Of a stretch of 44,106 bases of DNA, positions 36,043 to 43,755 are shown one piece after another. The stretch lies in the NCBI GenBank assembly GCA_002070605.1, contig MWDO01000003.1:75853-119958 (forward strand), in the 5' to 3' direction. The notes below the pieces were generated by a model that ran no database searches, was not told where the DNA came from, and worked only from the letters and a program-made list of their open reading frames with translations. Origin of the DNA: Spirochaetes bacterium ADurb.Bin133 (GTDB lineage Bacteria > Spirochaetota > GWE2-31-10 > MWDO01). The translations under genes and the position numbers were made by a program. Positions within the stretch are counted from its first letter, which is position 1; every line of letters starts with the position of its first letter.

Positions 36043-37284
36043 ATGGTATTATTGTCATTATCGGTAATTCTTACAATATTAATCTCGGCGGCTTGTTCGT
36101 TATTTGAGGCGGCTATTGTAAGCGTATCGTTGACGGATATAGCTAAAATTTCTAAAACCAACCTCGCGTCGGCAAACATTTTACAGAAATTTAAAAAAAA
36201 CATTCAGGAGCCCGTCGGCGTATCATTAATAATAAAAATTTTTGCTTACGCGACGGGGACGTCGGTATCCGGAGTTTTTTTCTACAAAAAATTCGGATTG
36301 GCTTTATTACCGGCTTTTGCTTTGATATTTCCTATTGTTTTAGTTATTATTTCCGACATAATTCCTAAAACTTACGGGATTGCCAATAACGTTAAGGTAG
36401 CGGCGTTTTGCGCAAAACCGGTCGATCTGTTAGTTAAGATATTTAAGCCTTTTCTATATATTTATAAGATAATAAGCGAAACGCTTAAGAAAAAAGCGGG
36501 TAAAGGTAAAAAAAGCAGCGTGGACGATATAGCGGTTTTGACAAGATTTGCCTCTATGAATAATATGATCAGTAAAGATCAGGAACAAATATTATCCCAA
36601 ACTCTCAAACTGCAGAAAATAAAAGTCAGCGATATTATGGTAAAGAAAGAGGAAGCCAAATATCTCTCTACTAATATGAATCTTATGGAAGCCTTACTTG
36701 AAGCTCATATATATCATCATACCAGACTTCTTGTAGTTAAGGACGGCAATATCGACGACGTCGTAGGATATGTGAATTTTAAGGATATTATAAGCGCCCT
36801 TCAGACAAATCCCGAAGATCCCTCCTTACTTAGTATATGCAGACCGATTATTAATGTCCGGGAAGACGATGTTCTTCTTACCGCTTTAAAAGTGTTATCG
36901 AGAAGCCGCCAGCATATAGCGTCCGTCAAAGACGACAAAGGCGGATTGGCGGGGCTTACCACGCTGGAGGACGTTATCGAGACTATTATAGGGGATCTCA
37001 ACGAAGAGATTGAAGAATTGCCCACTTTTTTTTATAAAATTTCTGATACTCGATATATTGCCGGAGGCGGTATTCCGATGAAGTCGTTCAGAGAAAAATT
37101 TCATTTGTCTCTTCCGGACGTGGTTGGGAATTTAAACGATATGATGTTGCAACTATTCGGCAAAATTCCAAAAAACGAAGACAAGATTAAATTGGGCGAC
37201 TACGTCTTGATAGTCAGAAAAATGATACGCTCTCAAATATTTGAAGTAATAATTGACACTAATATTGATATTGAAAATAAGTAG
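36043..37284 (+). CDS. CNNM/CorC-type transporter-associated protein 1 (DUF21-CBS-CorC_HlyC)
   Basis: 413 residues after a GGAGG ribosome-binding site. The DUF21/CNNM membrane domain is N-terminal (about 1-150, four hydrophobic segments, with DIIPKTYGI). A CBS pair follows (about 195-320, with KVSDIMV, HTRLLVVKDG and GLTTLEDVIETIIGDLNEEI), then a CorC_HlyC domain (about 335-410, with GGIPMKSFREKF). Related bacterial proteins handle Mg2+ or Co2+ export. The stop at 37284 directly abuts the stop of the convergent second family member, with no base between. Confidence 0.88.
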   Translation: MVLLSLSVILTILISAACSLFEAAIVSVSLTDIAKISKTNLASANILQKFKKNIQEPVGVSLIIKIFAYATGTSVSGVFFYKKFGLALLPAFALIFPIVLVIISDIIPKTYGIANNVKVAAFCAKPVDLLVKIFKPFLYIYKIISETLKKKAGKGKKSSVDDIAVLTRFASMNNMISKDQEQILSQTLKLQKIKVSDIMVKKEEAKYLSTNMNLMEALLEAHIYHHTRLLVVKDGNIDDVVGYVNFKDIISALQTNPEDPSLLSICRPIINVREDDVLLTALKVLSRSRQHIASVKDDKGGLAGLTTLEDVIETIIGDLNEEIEELPTFFYKISDTRYIAGGGIPMKSFREKFHLSLPDVVGNLNDMMLQLFGKIPKNEDKIKLGDYVLIVRKMIRSQIFEVIIDTNIDIENK

Positions 37285-38535
37285 TTACTGTTTGTCGAGG
37301 AGTTTTACAAGTTTGACGGTTCTGTCGGACGCTTCAATAATCTCAAACGAAACGTTTTTATAAACGACTTTCTCACCTTTTCGTCCTATTCTGCCTAGAG
37401 CTATGTTTATGAGTCCGCCCAGCGTTTCAGCCTCTTCGTCGGTAAAGTCAATTCCCGTTTTCTCGAGAAAGTCGTCGAGATAAGTTTTTGCATCAAAAAT
37501 GTTTTGTTCAATTAGAGCTTCCGACTCCGAAGATTCGGGGTAAAATCCTTTTATTCCGCCTATAATCTCTTCCACAATGTTGTCTATCGTCAGAATCCCG
37601 CGCCGCGTTACGCCGAACTCATCGACGACTATGCCCATATACTTTCTGTTTCGTTTGAGCTCGGATAGTATCTGAATAACCGGTTTTGTCGACGGAACAA
37701 TATAAAGTTTTTCCGTATAAGAGGTAATCGCATCGGTATCGTCTGCGCCTAAAATGTTTATAACGCTAATCGTTGAAGAGATATTAAAAACATTCTCTCT
37801 ATAAACGGGATATCGGCTAAAATCGGCCGTTTTTATTACTTCTTTAAAATCTCCGACGGTAGAGGTTTCGTTAATCGCGACGACTTCGTTGATATGAACC
37901 ATTATGTCTTCGGCGGTCAACTCGCTTATATCAAAAACTTCATTAATTATTTTTTTTGTTTCGTCTGAAATATTTTCAAATCTTCCGACGACCAGAAGTT
38001 CTAATTCGTCTTTTGAGATGGAGTTTCCTTCTTTATCGATTTTTAGCGCTTTACCGATGAATTTAGATATTCTACTTACGGTAAACATTAACGGGAAAAG
38101 AACAAAATAAGCGGTCTTAATGAATTTGGCGTTTCTTAAAGCGGTAGTATTTGGGTATTTTCGAGCTATCGACATCGGGAAAAGCTCTCCAAATACGAGT
38201 ATGGTCGGCACCATGACGAGCGAAATAATTAAGTCGATTTCGATTATTTGTAGAATAAAGCTCAATTTATCTATGATTACTACTTTAAAAAAGTAGTCGG
38301 CAAGAGCGGTGGAAACGACCGTAGCTATATTGATACCGACGAGCGTGGTGCCAAATAATCTCTCCGGATTGTTTAGTAGAGCGAGAATAATAGCGGCTCT
38401 TTTATCGCCGTTTTTTGAAAGATAATCTAGCTTTATGCGGTTGGAGCTAACCATAGCCATTTCTGAATTTGAAAAAAACGACTGCATAAATATAAATAAT
38501 ATGATTAAAAAAGGTATGAAATATATAGCAAACAA
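37285..38535 (-). CDS. CNNM/CorC-type protein 2
   Basis: 416 residues starting at a TTG at 38535, preceded at 5 bp by GGAGGG that lies inside the end of the upstream gene. The upstream stop and this start are separated by one base (TAAT-TTG), so translation is coupled. DUF21 domain: FFSNSEMAMVSSNRIKLDYL and LVFGELFPMSIARKYPN. CBS pair: LTAEDIMVHI, SRYPVYREN and GILTIDNIVEEIIGGI. CorC_HlyC: TYLDDFLEKTGI ... LGGLINIALGRI. It lies downstream of CNNM 3 in one leftward operon. Confidence 0.88.
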   Translation of the reverse strand: MFAIYFIPFLIILFIFMQSFFSNSEMAMVSSNRIKLDYLSKNGDKRAAIILALLNNPERLFGTTLVGINIATVVSTALADYFFKVVIIDKLSFILQIIEIDLIISLVMVPTILVFGELFPMSIARKYPNTTALRNAKFIKTAYFVLFPLMFTVSRISKFIGKALKIDKEGNSISKDELELLVVGRFENISDETKKIINEVFDISELTAEDIMVHINEVVAINETSTVGDFKEVIKTADFSRYPVYRENVFNISSTISVINILGADDTDAITSYTEKLYIVPSTKPVIQILSELKRNRKYMGIVVDEFGVTRRGILTIDNIVEEIIGGIKGFYPESSESEALIEQNIFDAKTYLDDFLEKTGIDFTDEEAETLGGLINIALGRIGRKGEKVVYKNVSFEIIEASDRTVKLVKLLDKQ

Positions 38536-38536
38536 A

Positions 38537-39844
38537 TTAACCCTCCGCGATTGTAGCGTTTAAATCAAAAAGTTCGTTTTTCTTTTTTAGTTTTCTTACT
38601 TTGGTTATTAAAATTTTTTCTATTTTGTTTGGTTCGGCTCCGATTACTTTAAATTGAAGATTATCAAATTTGAACAGCTCGCCTCCCTTTGGGATCCTTT
38701 TCACCTTTTCAAGCAGATAACCGCCGATTGTCGCCGCCGAGTCGCTTTTTAAGTTGACTTTAAAAATTTCGTTGAATTCGGCAAGTTCCAATTTTGATTC
38801 GACTTCAATCATTGAAGGATTATACTTATAAAAAAGAGGAACTATCTCTTCTTTATCGACGACTTCGCCTATAATCGATTCGATAACGTCTTCCATTGTT
38901 ACCAGACCCGAAACGCTTCCGTACTCGTCGATTACTATCGCTAAATGTTGCTTGGAACTCTGAAGCGTTTTAAGCAAATTATCGACTTTCATAGTCTCCG
39001 GAATAAAAAAAGGTTTTGCTAATATAGATTTGTAGTTTTCCAAAATATCTTCTTTATTACAATCCGATTTTACAAGTTCTCTAACGTTTAGTATTCCGAT
39101 AATATTTTCTTCCTCATCCTCCCACACCGGCGTTCTGGAATACTTCTTCTCTTTTATTTTTTGGCGCAACTCCGACATTTTAGTCGTCGTTGAAAAAGAG
39201 AATATCTCGTTTCTGGGGCGCATTATTCTCCATACCTCCGAATTTGGGAAAGATATAACGTTTCCGAGTAGTATGCTCTCCTCTTTGTTTAGAATTCCCT
39301 CTTTATGGCTCTGTTTTATAATTTCAATCATTTCTTCAGACTTGTATTCGTTGGATTCCGTTACATTTCTATATTGAATATGAGAAAAAATAAATACCAG
39401 GAATTTGGAGATGTTTCTAAAAATAAAAATAAAGGGGGTTAATATTATAGTAAGGAAGTACAGTATAGGAGCGACAATCAAGGCAATCTTCGGAGCTACT
39501 TTTATCGCCAACGTTTTAGGGGTAACTTCGCCGATGATAAGTATTAATAAAGTCATTACAATAACGACTAATATATAATCCGCCTGCGGGATATATTTTG
39601 TGAATATATTAGACGCCGCCAACGTAGCCGAAGTGTTTACCGTAGTATTGCATATCAAGATCGTTACGAGCAGTTTTTGCGGATGTTCAAGCAAATCAAA
39701 AATCATTTTACCTCTGATCTTGTACTTCCGTCTAAGATCCTCTACCTTGAGACTGTTGAGAGAGAACAGAGAGGTCTCAGAACATGAAAAGAATGCCGAT
39801 AAAGCTAAAAATATTGGTAAAATTATAAAATTACTATCTATCAA
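38537..39844 (-). CDS. CNNM/CorC-type protein 3
   Basis: 435 residues from TTG 39844. A TTG at 39913 is in frame but would overlap the divergent gene and sits on a TTGACA promoter box, so I prefer 39844, although neither has a ribosome-binding site. DUF21: LSAFFSCSETSLFSLNSLKV and IGEVTPKTLAIK. CBS pair: VWRIMRPRNEI, SRTPVWEDEE and GLVTMEDVIESIIGEVVD. CorC_HlyC: ELAEFNEIFKVNL ... TIGGYLLEKV. Of the three paralogues this one is closest to the classical CorC/TlyC layout. It heads a two-gene operon. Confidence 0.87.
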   Translation of the reverse strand: MIDSNFIILPIFLALSAFFSCSETSLFSLNSLKVEDLRRKYKIRGKMIFDLLEHPQKLLVTILICNTTVNTSATLAASNIFTKYIPQADYILVVIVMTLLILIIGEVTPKTLAIKVAPKIALIVAPILYFLTIILTPFIFIFRNISKFLVFIFSHIQYRNVTESNEYKSEEMIEIIKQSHKEGILNKEESILLGNVISFPNSEVWRIMRPRNEIFSFSTTTKMSELRQKIKEKKYSRTPVWEDEEENIIGILNVRELVKSDCNKEDILENYKSILAKPFFIPETMKVDNLLKTLQSSKQHLAIVIDEYGSVSGLVTMEDVIESIIGEVVDKEEIVPLFYKYNPSMIEVESKLELAEFNEIFKVNLKSDSAATIGGYLLEKVKRIPKGGELFKFDNLQFKVIGAEPNKIEKILITKVRKLKKKNELFDLNATIAEG

Positions 39845-39884
39845 ATCGGTTTGTACTATAAAAAAAAAGAATTTGTTCGATATA

Positions 39885-39913
39885 TATATTAATGAAAAAA
39901 TTATTAATGTCAA
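39885..39913 (-). promoter_or_regulatory. Candidate promoter for CNNM 3
   Basis: On the minus strand TTGACA (39913-39908) is followed after 17-19 bp by TATATA-like sequence. It overlaps the start of the divergent small secreted gene. AT-rich context makes the -10 uncertain. Confidence 0.4.
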
Positions 39914-40284
39914 CTATATTTTATGTTTTTTTTATGACAAACGCCGTTTATTGCGACATAAATTCCTACTCGGAAAGACTTTACGCTTTTTTTGTTTTGT
40001 CGTTTCACAGAAAATATGAGATATATTGTTCAAAAAAACCTATAGGGTATTATAAATACAAGGAAGTCGTAAACGGCTGCGAGCTATATTTGACCTACGA
40101 GGGACGGGATTTCTTGAAAAAATGCAAATTTGACGAAAATTATACGGTATCGTCCGATATTTACCCTTTAAATATATACGCTAACAACAAAGGAGAAGTC
40201 GCGCGGTTTAGAAAAAAATTCGGTCCCGTTATAGAAAAAAACAGAGAGCGGAAGAGATACCCCCACGGGTACGGCGAAAATTGA
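39892..40284 (+). CDS. Small secreted protein of unknown function
   Basis: 130 residues. MKKLLMSTIFYVFFMTNAVYC is a signal peptide, perhaps with a lipobox-like Cys at 21 (AVYC) though the +2 region is not decisive. The mature part is basic with conserved-looking Tyr/Lys repeats (RKYEIYCSKKPIGYYKYKEV) and two further cysteines. No family recognised. The ribosome-binding site is weak. It is divergent from CNNM 3 and ends just before a bidirectional terminator shared with rplY. Confidence 0.65.
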   Translation: MKKLLMSTIFYVFFMTNAVYCDINSYSERLYAFFVLSFHRKYEIYCSKKPIGYYKYKEVVNGCELYLTYEGRDFLKKCKFDENYTVSSDIYPLNIYANNKGEVARFRKKFGPVIEKNRERKRYPHGYGEN

Positions 40285-40300
40285 TAATGGGTTAGGGTAT

Positions 40301-40337
40301 AAAAAAACGGCAGTCTAAAACAGACGGCCGTTTTTTT
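40301..40337. terminator. Bidirectional rho-independent terminator
   Basis: An A-run, then CGGC-A-GTCT, loop AAAAC, AGAC-G-GCCG, then seven T. It lies between two convergent genes and has an A/T tract on both sides, so it should stop transcription from either direction. Confidence 0.85.
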
Positions 40338-40366
40338 ATATATTAAATTTTTATATTAAATAAACG

Positions 40367-41011
40367 TTATTTTGACGCGGGAGGAGTAGCGGCGGCTTCG
40401 GTCGTCGTCGTCGCCGTAGTTGCCGCCGTCGTCGTTGTAGTCGTCGTATCGTCAGTTTGCTCTTCAGCCTTAATTCCGGATATTCTTACCACTACTTCTT
40501 CAGGGTTTGTAATTATCTTATATTTATCGCCAAGAACCAAGTCTTTGATGTGAAAACTTTCGTTAATTTTCATGTCTTCAATATTTATTTCAAAATGAGG
40601 AACCATGTCTTTTGGCAAACACTCTACGGTAACCGCTACTGTATGTCTTTCAAGCGAACCTCCGTCTCTTATACCCACGGCGTTGCCTACAACGTTGATT
40701 GGAATATCAACGCGCGTCGGTTTTTTTGCGTCGAGTTCAAAAAAGTCTATGTGCAGAAACCTATCTTTCAGATAGTCTTTGTCGTAATCCTTAATAAAAA
40801 CGTCTTTTTTCTTTCCGTCTAATTTGATATTAATAACCGTCGATCTGGTTAATTTAGGATATAGTCTAGAAAACGCCAGAGAGTTAATCAAAATATTTTT
40901 ATTCTCCTCAACTCCGTATATAACGGCCGGAATAAAGCCCTCTTTTCTATATCTTTTACAAGCCTCTTTCTTCGTGTTTTCTCTTTTCTTTGCTTCGAGT
41001 AGAATCTCCAT
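40367..41011 (-). CDS. rplY: 50S ribosomal protein L25 (CTC family)
   Basis: 214 residues. It binds 5S rRNA in the large subunit. The N-terminal L25 domain (about 1-90) has YRKEGFIPAVIYGVEEN and the TL5/CTC-type C-terminal domain (about 95-180) has VDIPINVVGNAVGIRDGG and FHIKDLVLGDKYKI. The final 30 residues are a low-complexity Thr/Ala tail (DDTTTTTTTAATTATTTT) encoded by degenerate triplet repeats. AAGGAG precedes the ATG. It lies 38 bp downstream of tRNA-Gln on the same strand and may be co-transcribed with it. Confidence 0.95.
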   Translation of the reverse strand: MEILLEAKKRENTKKEACKRYRKEGFIPAVIYGVEENKNILINSLAFSRLYPKLTRSTVINIKLDGKKKDVFIKDYDKDYLKDRFLHIDFFELDAKKPTRVDIPINVVGNAVGIRDGGSLERHTVAVTVECLPKDMVPHFEINIEDMKINESFHIKDLVLGDKYKIITNPEEVVVRISGIKAEEQTDDTTTTTTTAATTATTTTEAAATPPASK

Positions 41012-41049
41012 ATTAATGTTTGCTCCTTGCGCAATGCGTAAAAATTGAT

Positions 41050-41122
41050 CTGGGTCGGCAGGATTCGAACCTACGAAATGCCGGTACCAAAAACCGGTGG
41101 CTTACCGCTTGCCGACGACCCA
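41050..41122 (-). tRNA. tRNA-Gln (anticodon TTG)
   Basis: 73 nt. The 7-bp acceptor TGGGTCG pairs with CGACCCA. D-arm GGC-AAGCGGTAA-GCC, anticodon arm CCGGT-TTTTGGT-ACCGG with TTG at the anticodon, T-arm GTAGG-TTCGAAT-CCTGC, and discriminator G as usual for Gln. CCA is not encoded. It marks the edge of the cassette-like region that fills the right end. Confidence 0.96.
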
Positions 41123-41216
41123 ACGATCGCAGTAATGTAAATTTTTTTTTATTAAAAGTCAAGATATTTTAATTACAATTTTTATACCTATATGATTCGC
41201 AAGCGATAATGTCCCG

Positions 41217-41313
41217 TTCATCACTCTGTCGGTATCCTCCATTTCTGACGCTCTTGTATCGGATAATATTTCCGCAATTTGAATAGGCGTAATAAATAAA
41301 GACTCATTTTGTT
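41217..41313 (-). pseudogene. Duplicated internal fragment of vapC
   Basis: 97 bp match 41993-42089, inside the intact vapC, with two mismatches. It encodes the segment SLFITPIQIAEILSGTRASE and flanking residues but has no start, stop or antitoxin. It is the leftover of a second copy of the cassette toxin or of a recombination event. Confidence 0.85.
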
Positions 41314-41335
41314 ATAATGTAAAATAAAATTAACT

Positions 41336-41540
41336 TTACCAATTAAACTTATACCCAAGTTCTATTGATATGTTATGATCTATAAAAAAAAGTCGTTGTA
41401 TTATATCCTAATTTAATTATAATTCTTTTTAAATAAATTCCTATCTTCGATGAAAACAACCAACCGTAATATAGAATTGTTTCAGAATAACAATAAATAG
41501 GTACTATATTTATTAGAAATATTAAAATTATTTTTTTTAT
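41336..41540 (-). pseudogene. Decayed small signal-peptide/beta-barrel-like gene
   Basis: After GGAG and 6 bp stands ATA where an ATG is expected. The frame then reads KKIILIFLINIVPIYCYSET (signal-peptide-like) and ILYYGWLFSS. At a T8 run the frame breaks. Across it the sequence continues as DHNISIELGYKFNW and stop, an outer-membrane beta-barrel-like ending. Lost start plus frameshift suggest a dead cassette gene. Confidence 0.5.
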
Positions 41541-41557
41541 AATAAACTCCAAATTAA

Positions 41558-41580
41558 GCCCGCCAAGGACGGCGGGTTTT
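41558..41580 (+). terminator. Rho-independent terminator-like hairpin
   Basis: CCCGCC, six-base loop AAGGAC, GGCGGG, then TTTT. GC-rich in a very AT-rich stretch. No rightward gene precedes it, so it may instead insulate the left edge of the array. Confidence 0.55.
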
Positions 41581-41619
41581 CTGCGTACGCTCTCAAAAAA
41601 TATTTTTGCCCAGCCTTTT

Positions 41620-41787
41620 GTCTAACGCCCCGGCATACAAAAAGGCGCCCGAATAATCCCAGACTGTTACTATATAAAAAATAATATTCCAAATAGCAAA
41701 ATAAATCAACCTTAAATCAAAAAAATCTTAAAGGGCGTTTTAGGTGTAGACGGTACTTTGCCGAAACCGACAACCGGCTGTTGTCGG
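41620..41787 (-). repeat. attC-like repeat A (downstream of vapBC)
   Basis: The left end has GTCTAAC (41620-41626), a perfect RYYYAAC core, followed by GCCCCGGCATACAAAAAGG. The right end has a hairpin ACCGACAAC-CGGCT-GTTGTCGGT (41766-41788) with a GTT core-like site. The inner part (CCCGAATAATCCCAGAC ... AAATCTTAAAGGGC) is shared with repeats B and C. It begins 13 bp after the vapC stop, as an attC site follows a cassette gene. Confidence 0.6.
41681..41709 (-). promoter_or_regulatory. Promoter inside attC-like repeat A
   Basis: Minus strand TTGATT, 17-bp spacer, TATTAT. The same boxes at the same place occur in repeat C and, with TATACA, in repeat B. It points toward the next cassette to the left, whose gene is now decayed. 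Confidence 0.5.
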
Positions 41788-41799
41788 TCGTTGCGCATT

Positions 41800-42174
41800 T
41801 TACTCAAAAGACTCTTCTGAAAGCATCGGATAATGTTTCCTATTCAATGTCCATAGTTTTGTTTTATTCAAAATAGCGCTTGCCGCAATCAAAGAATCTG
41901 CGAGAGTTATTCCATGAGATTTTCTATATTTCTTTAAATATTTTCCGGCAATTTTTCCAATATTTTCATTAATATCGAGTATATTAAACGATTTCATCAT
42001 TCTGTCGGTATCCTCCATTTCTGACGCTCTTGTACCGGATAATATTTCCGCAATTTGAATAGGCGTAATAAATAAAGACTCATTTTGTTCGTTAATCTTA
42101 TTTTCGAGTTCATCAAGGAATTCATTTTTACCTCTTAAAATCCAGATTATAATATCAGAATCAACCATTATCAT
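41800..42174 (-). CDS. vapC: PIN-domain toxin of a VapBC pair
   Basis: 124 residues. Acidic PIN residues are visible: MVDSDIIIW (Asp near 5), IQIAEIL (Glu near 43) and GITLADSLIAA (Asp near 92), with a TLNRKHY end where the last acidic residue is not obvious. VapC toxins are RNases that inhibit translation. The start overlaps the antitoxin by 14 bp; Met3 is an alternative. Its end is 13 bp from attC-like repeat A, so the pair seems to be a mobile cassette. Confidence 0.88.
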   Translation of the reverse strand: MIMVDSDIIIWILRGKNEFLDELENKINEQNESLFITPIQIAEILSGTRASEMEDTDRMMKSFNILDINENIGKIAGKYLKKYRKSHGITLADSLIAASAILNKTKLWTLNRKHYPMLSEESFE

Positions 42175-42403
42175 AATGACGATCCTTTCTTAGATCTGAA
42201 ATATATTCGTCAACATCAAATTTATGATTTTTCCAAATCCCAAATACCTTTTTCATATTTTTTAATAGATTTCTATTTCTGCCTTGAATTTTCTCTTTAA
42301 TGCTTTCTCTAATAAGTTCAGAAATTGACTTGCTGTGCAACTTACTTTCTGTTTCGAGATAATCAAACATTTCCTCATCAAGATAAATTTGCGTTCTTTT
42401 CAT
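42161..42403 (-). CDS. vapB: Ribbon-helix-helix antitoxin of the VapBC pair
   Basis: 80 residues. KRTQIYLDEEMFDYLETES is the RHH strand and first helix, and SISELIRESIKEKIQ is the second helix. The C-terminal part (about 50-80) should wrap the toxin. AAGGGA lies 6 bp before the ATG. It has its own promoter with a palindrome, as usual for autoregulated antitoxins. Confidence 0.88.
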   Translation of the reverse strand: MKRTQIYLDEEMFDYLETESKLHSKSISELIRESIKEKIQGRNRNLLKNMKKVFGIWKNHKFDVDEYISDLRKDRHYDNG

Positions 42404-42418
42404 AATAATCCCTTTATG

Positions 42419-42459
42419 ATGTATACATACATTATAATAGAAATTAAAACTTTTTGCAA
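42419..42459 (-). promoter_or_regulatory. vapBC promoter with palindromic operator
   Basis: Minus strand TTGCAA (42454-42459), 17-bp spacer, TATAAT (42431-42436). The perfect palindrome ATGTATACAT (42419-42428) lies just downstream, at the expected transcription start, where VapB would bind to repress. Confidence 0.7.
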
Positions 42460-42494
42460 GTATAATTTATATTTTCTAATTTTCTGCGCAATTT

Positions 42495-42704
42495 CAACTA
42501 ACGCCTCGGCGTATCTGTCGTTTTCGACGTAAACACGCCAAATATATAATAATAATATAAAAACCTCAATAAAATAAATCAATCAAGTCATAAACATTAA
42601 TCTTGATCTATAACTTGATCTAGCTTTTAAAATTCCTTTAAACATCTCATTATTACATTTTAAGCAAAACATTATTTATATCCTCATATGCCGTGTTAGT
42701 TGAA
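42495..42704 (-). repeat. attC-like element D (longer, divergent inside)
   Basis: CAACTAAC with GCCTCGGCGTAT at the left pairs with CATATGCCGTGTTAGTTG at the right. The arms keep the AAC/GTT cores and the CGGC-AT box of repeats A-C, but the inner sequence is unrelated and has no promoter match. It separates the vapBC cassette from the decayed cassette. Confidence 0.5.
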
Positions 42705-42734
42705 GTTGCGACTAATTATTATATCATCTCTTTC

Positions 42735-42869
42735 CTAATTTAAAAAGAACTGACGTTCCTCCTCCAATATAAGAATTACAATACGCGCCAAAACTAACCC
42801 ATCCCTTATTAATATGTTCCCATGATTTATAGAGTAAAATATAAGCGCAAAAAACAACATTTTCTTCAT
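42735..42869 (-). pseudogene. Short cassette ORF, probably frameshifted signal-peptide gene
   Basis: GAGAGG precedes ATG 42869, giving MKKMLFFALIFYSINHGN, a signal-peptide-like start, then an unlikely tail to TAG (44 aa). In another frame, ending at 42724, the same DNA encodes GWVSFGAYCNSYIGGGTSVL, a beta-strand-like stretch. The two frames together look like one small outer-membrane or exported protein broken by a frameshift. The segment is bounded by inverted GTTGCGACT (42705-42713) and AGTCGCAAC (42886-42894). Confidence 0.45.
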
Positions 42870-42885
42870 AAAAGAAAATCCTCTC

Positions 42886-43031
42886 AGTCGCAACACCCCG
42901 GCATACAAAAAGGCACCCGAATAATCCCAAACCGCTACATCTTATATGTATATTCCAAATAACAAAGTAAATCAACAATAATCTCAAAAATCGACGTCAA
43001 TTTGGGTAAACCGATAACCGGCTGTTATAAG
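42886..43031 (-). repeat. attC-like repeat B (downstream of the second PIN pair)
   Basis: Left: AGTCGCAAC, then ACCCCGGCATACAAAAAGGC. Right: ACCGATAACCGGCTGTTATAAG, like the repeat A hairpin. The inner part GAATAATCCCAAACCGCTAC is shared with A and C. The right core GTTATAAG is nearly the complement of the left core of repeat C, as expected for the two ends of one cassette. Confidence 0.6.
42947..42975 (-). promoter_or_regulatory. Promoter-like boxes inside repeat B
   Basis: Minus strand TTGATT, 17-bp spacer, TATACA. It is weaker than in A and C and points to the decayed 42869 ORF. Confidence 0.4.
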
Positions 43032-43063
43032 CAGTATTTTGCCCGATTAGATTGAATAATTAT

Positions 43064-43480
43064 TTAATATTCATTAATGATTTCAAACCGCATAATTTTG
43101 AAATGCTCATCAAATGTTAAAACCTTATTTATCTTTTTCATTTTCATTACAACAAAAGATGTACAATCAGTAAAACTAAAATTATGCTCCTTATATTTTT
43201 TCATTATTTTCCATGATTTTAATTCTAATTCATGGGTTATTCTATAAACCGTCATTATTTTTTCTTCAATTAAGGAATCTATAAAATTAGAAAATAAGTT
43301 TATCTGTATTTTTCTTGCTCTCAATAAAGTTATCAATTCATCTATAATGTAATTTGACGTTACAAATAATTCTTTTCGATTTGAAAAACAATTTATAGAA
43401 ACATTATGATTTTTATCATCTTCATCAAGGAATGAATAAAAAAATCCGGTATCAACAAAAATTATATTATCATGATTCAT
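43064..43480 (-). CDS. PIN-domain toxin, second cassette pair
   Basis: 138 residues. Acidic residues in PIN positions: IIFVDTGFF (Asp near 10), YIIDELITLL (Glu near 48), FTDCTSFVVM (Asp near 105) and LTFDEHF (Asp near 124). Probably an RNase toxin. The start overlaps the preceding small ORF by 11 bp, the usual toxin-antitoxin arrangement. It is more AT-rich than the core genes. The stop is 33 bp from repeat B. Confidence 0.85.
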   Translation of the reverse strand: MNHDNIIFVDTGFFYSFLDEDDKNHNVSINCFSNRKELFVTSNYIIDELITLLRARKIQINLFSNFIDSLIEEKIMTVYRITHELELKSWKIMKKYKEHNFSFTDCTSFVVMKMKKINKVLTFDEHFKIMRFEIINEY

Positions 43481-43694
43481 AGATTAAATCATCAACATTT
43501 GTTGAAGTATCCGAAAAACCGGACTTAAATGAATTAGAATATTTTAACAACTCATCTTTATTGTTAAAAATATTTTCTTTAGCCTCTTTAATTGGGAAAA
43601 TAATAATTTCTACTTTTTGATTATTAAATTTTGATAAATCTTTAAAACTAATTTGATTATTCTTAATAACTGTAATTTTTCTTAAAAGTTTCAT
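43470..43694 (-). CDS. Putative antitoxin, second cassette pair
   Basis: 74 residues. The N-terminal part is strand-rich (ITVIKNNQISFKDLSKF, NQKVEIIIFPI), like beta-type antitoxins rather than RHH. The C-terminus is acidic and probably unfolded until toxin-bound. It lies directly upstream of and overlaps the PIN toxin. Expression probably comes from the promoter inside repeat C, 123 bp upstream of its start. Confidence 0.75.
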   Translation of the reverse strand: MKLLRKITVIKNNQISFKDLSKFNNQKVEIIIFPIKEAKENIFNNKDELLKYSNSFKSGFSDTSTNVDDLIYES

Positions 43695-43755
43695 AGCAAT
43701 TACCTTCTATAATAACCTACGCTTAAATATAAAAAAAATCAAGGGCAAAATATTT

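Noticed and set aside
41766-41788. Hairpin after vapC as a terminator
   Set aside because: No T-run follows in the vapC direction, and a similar hairpin occurs in repeat B. It is better explained as part of an attC-like element.
42724-42987. 87-aa leftward ORF as an intact gene
   Set aside because: Its first half lies in attC-like repeat B and it has no ribosome-binding site. The signal-peptide start at 42869 is in another frame.
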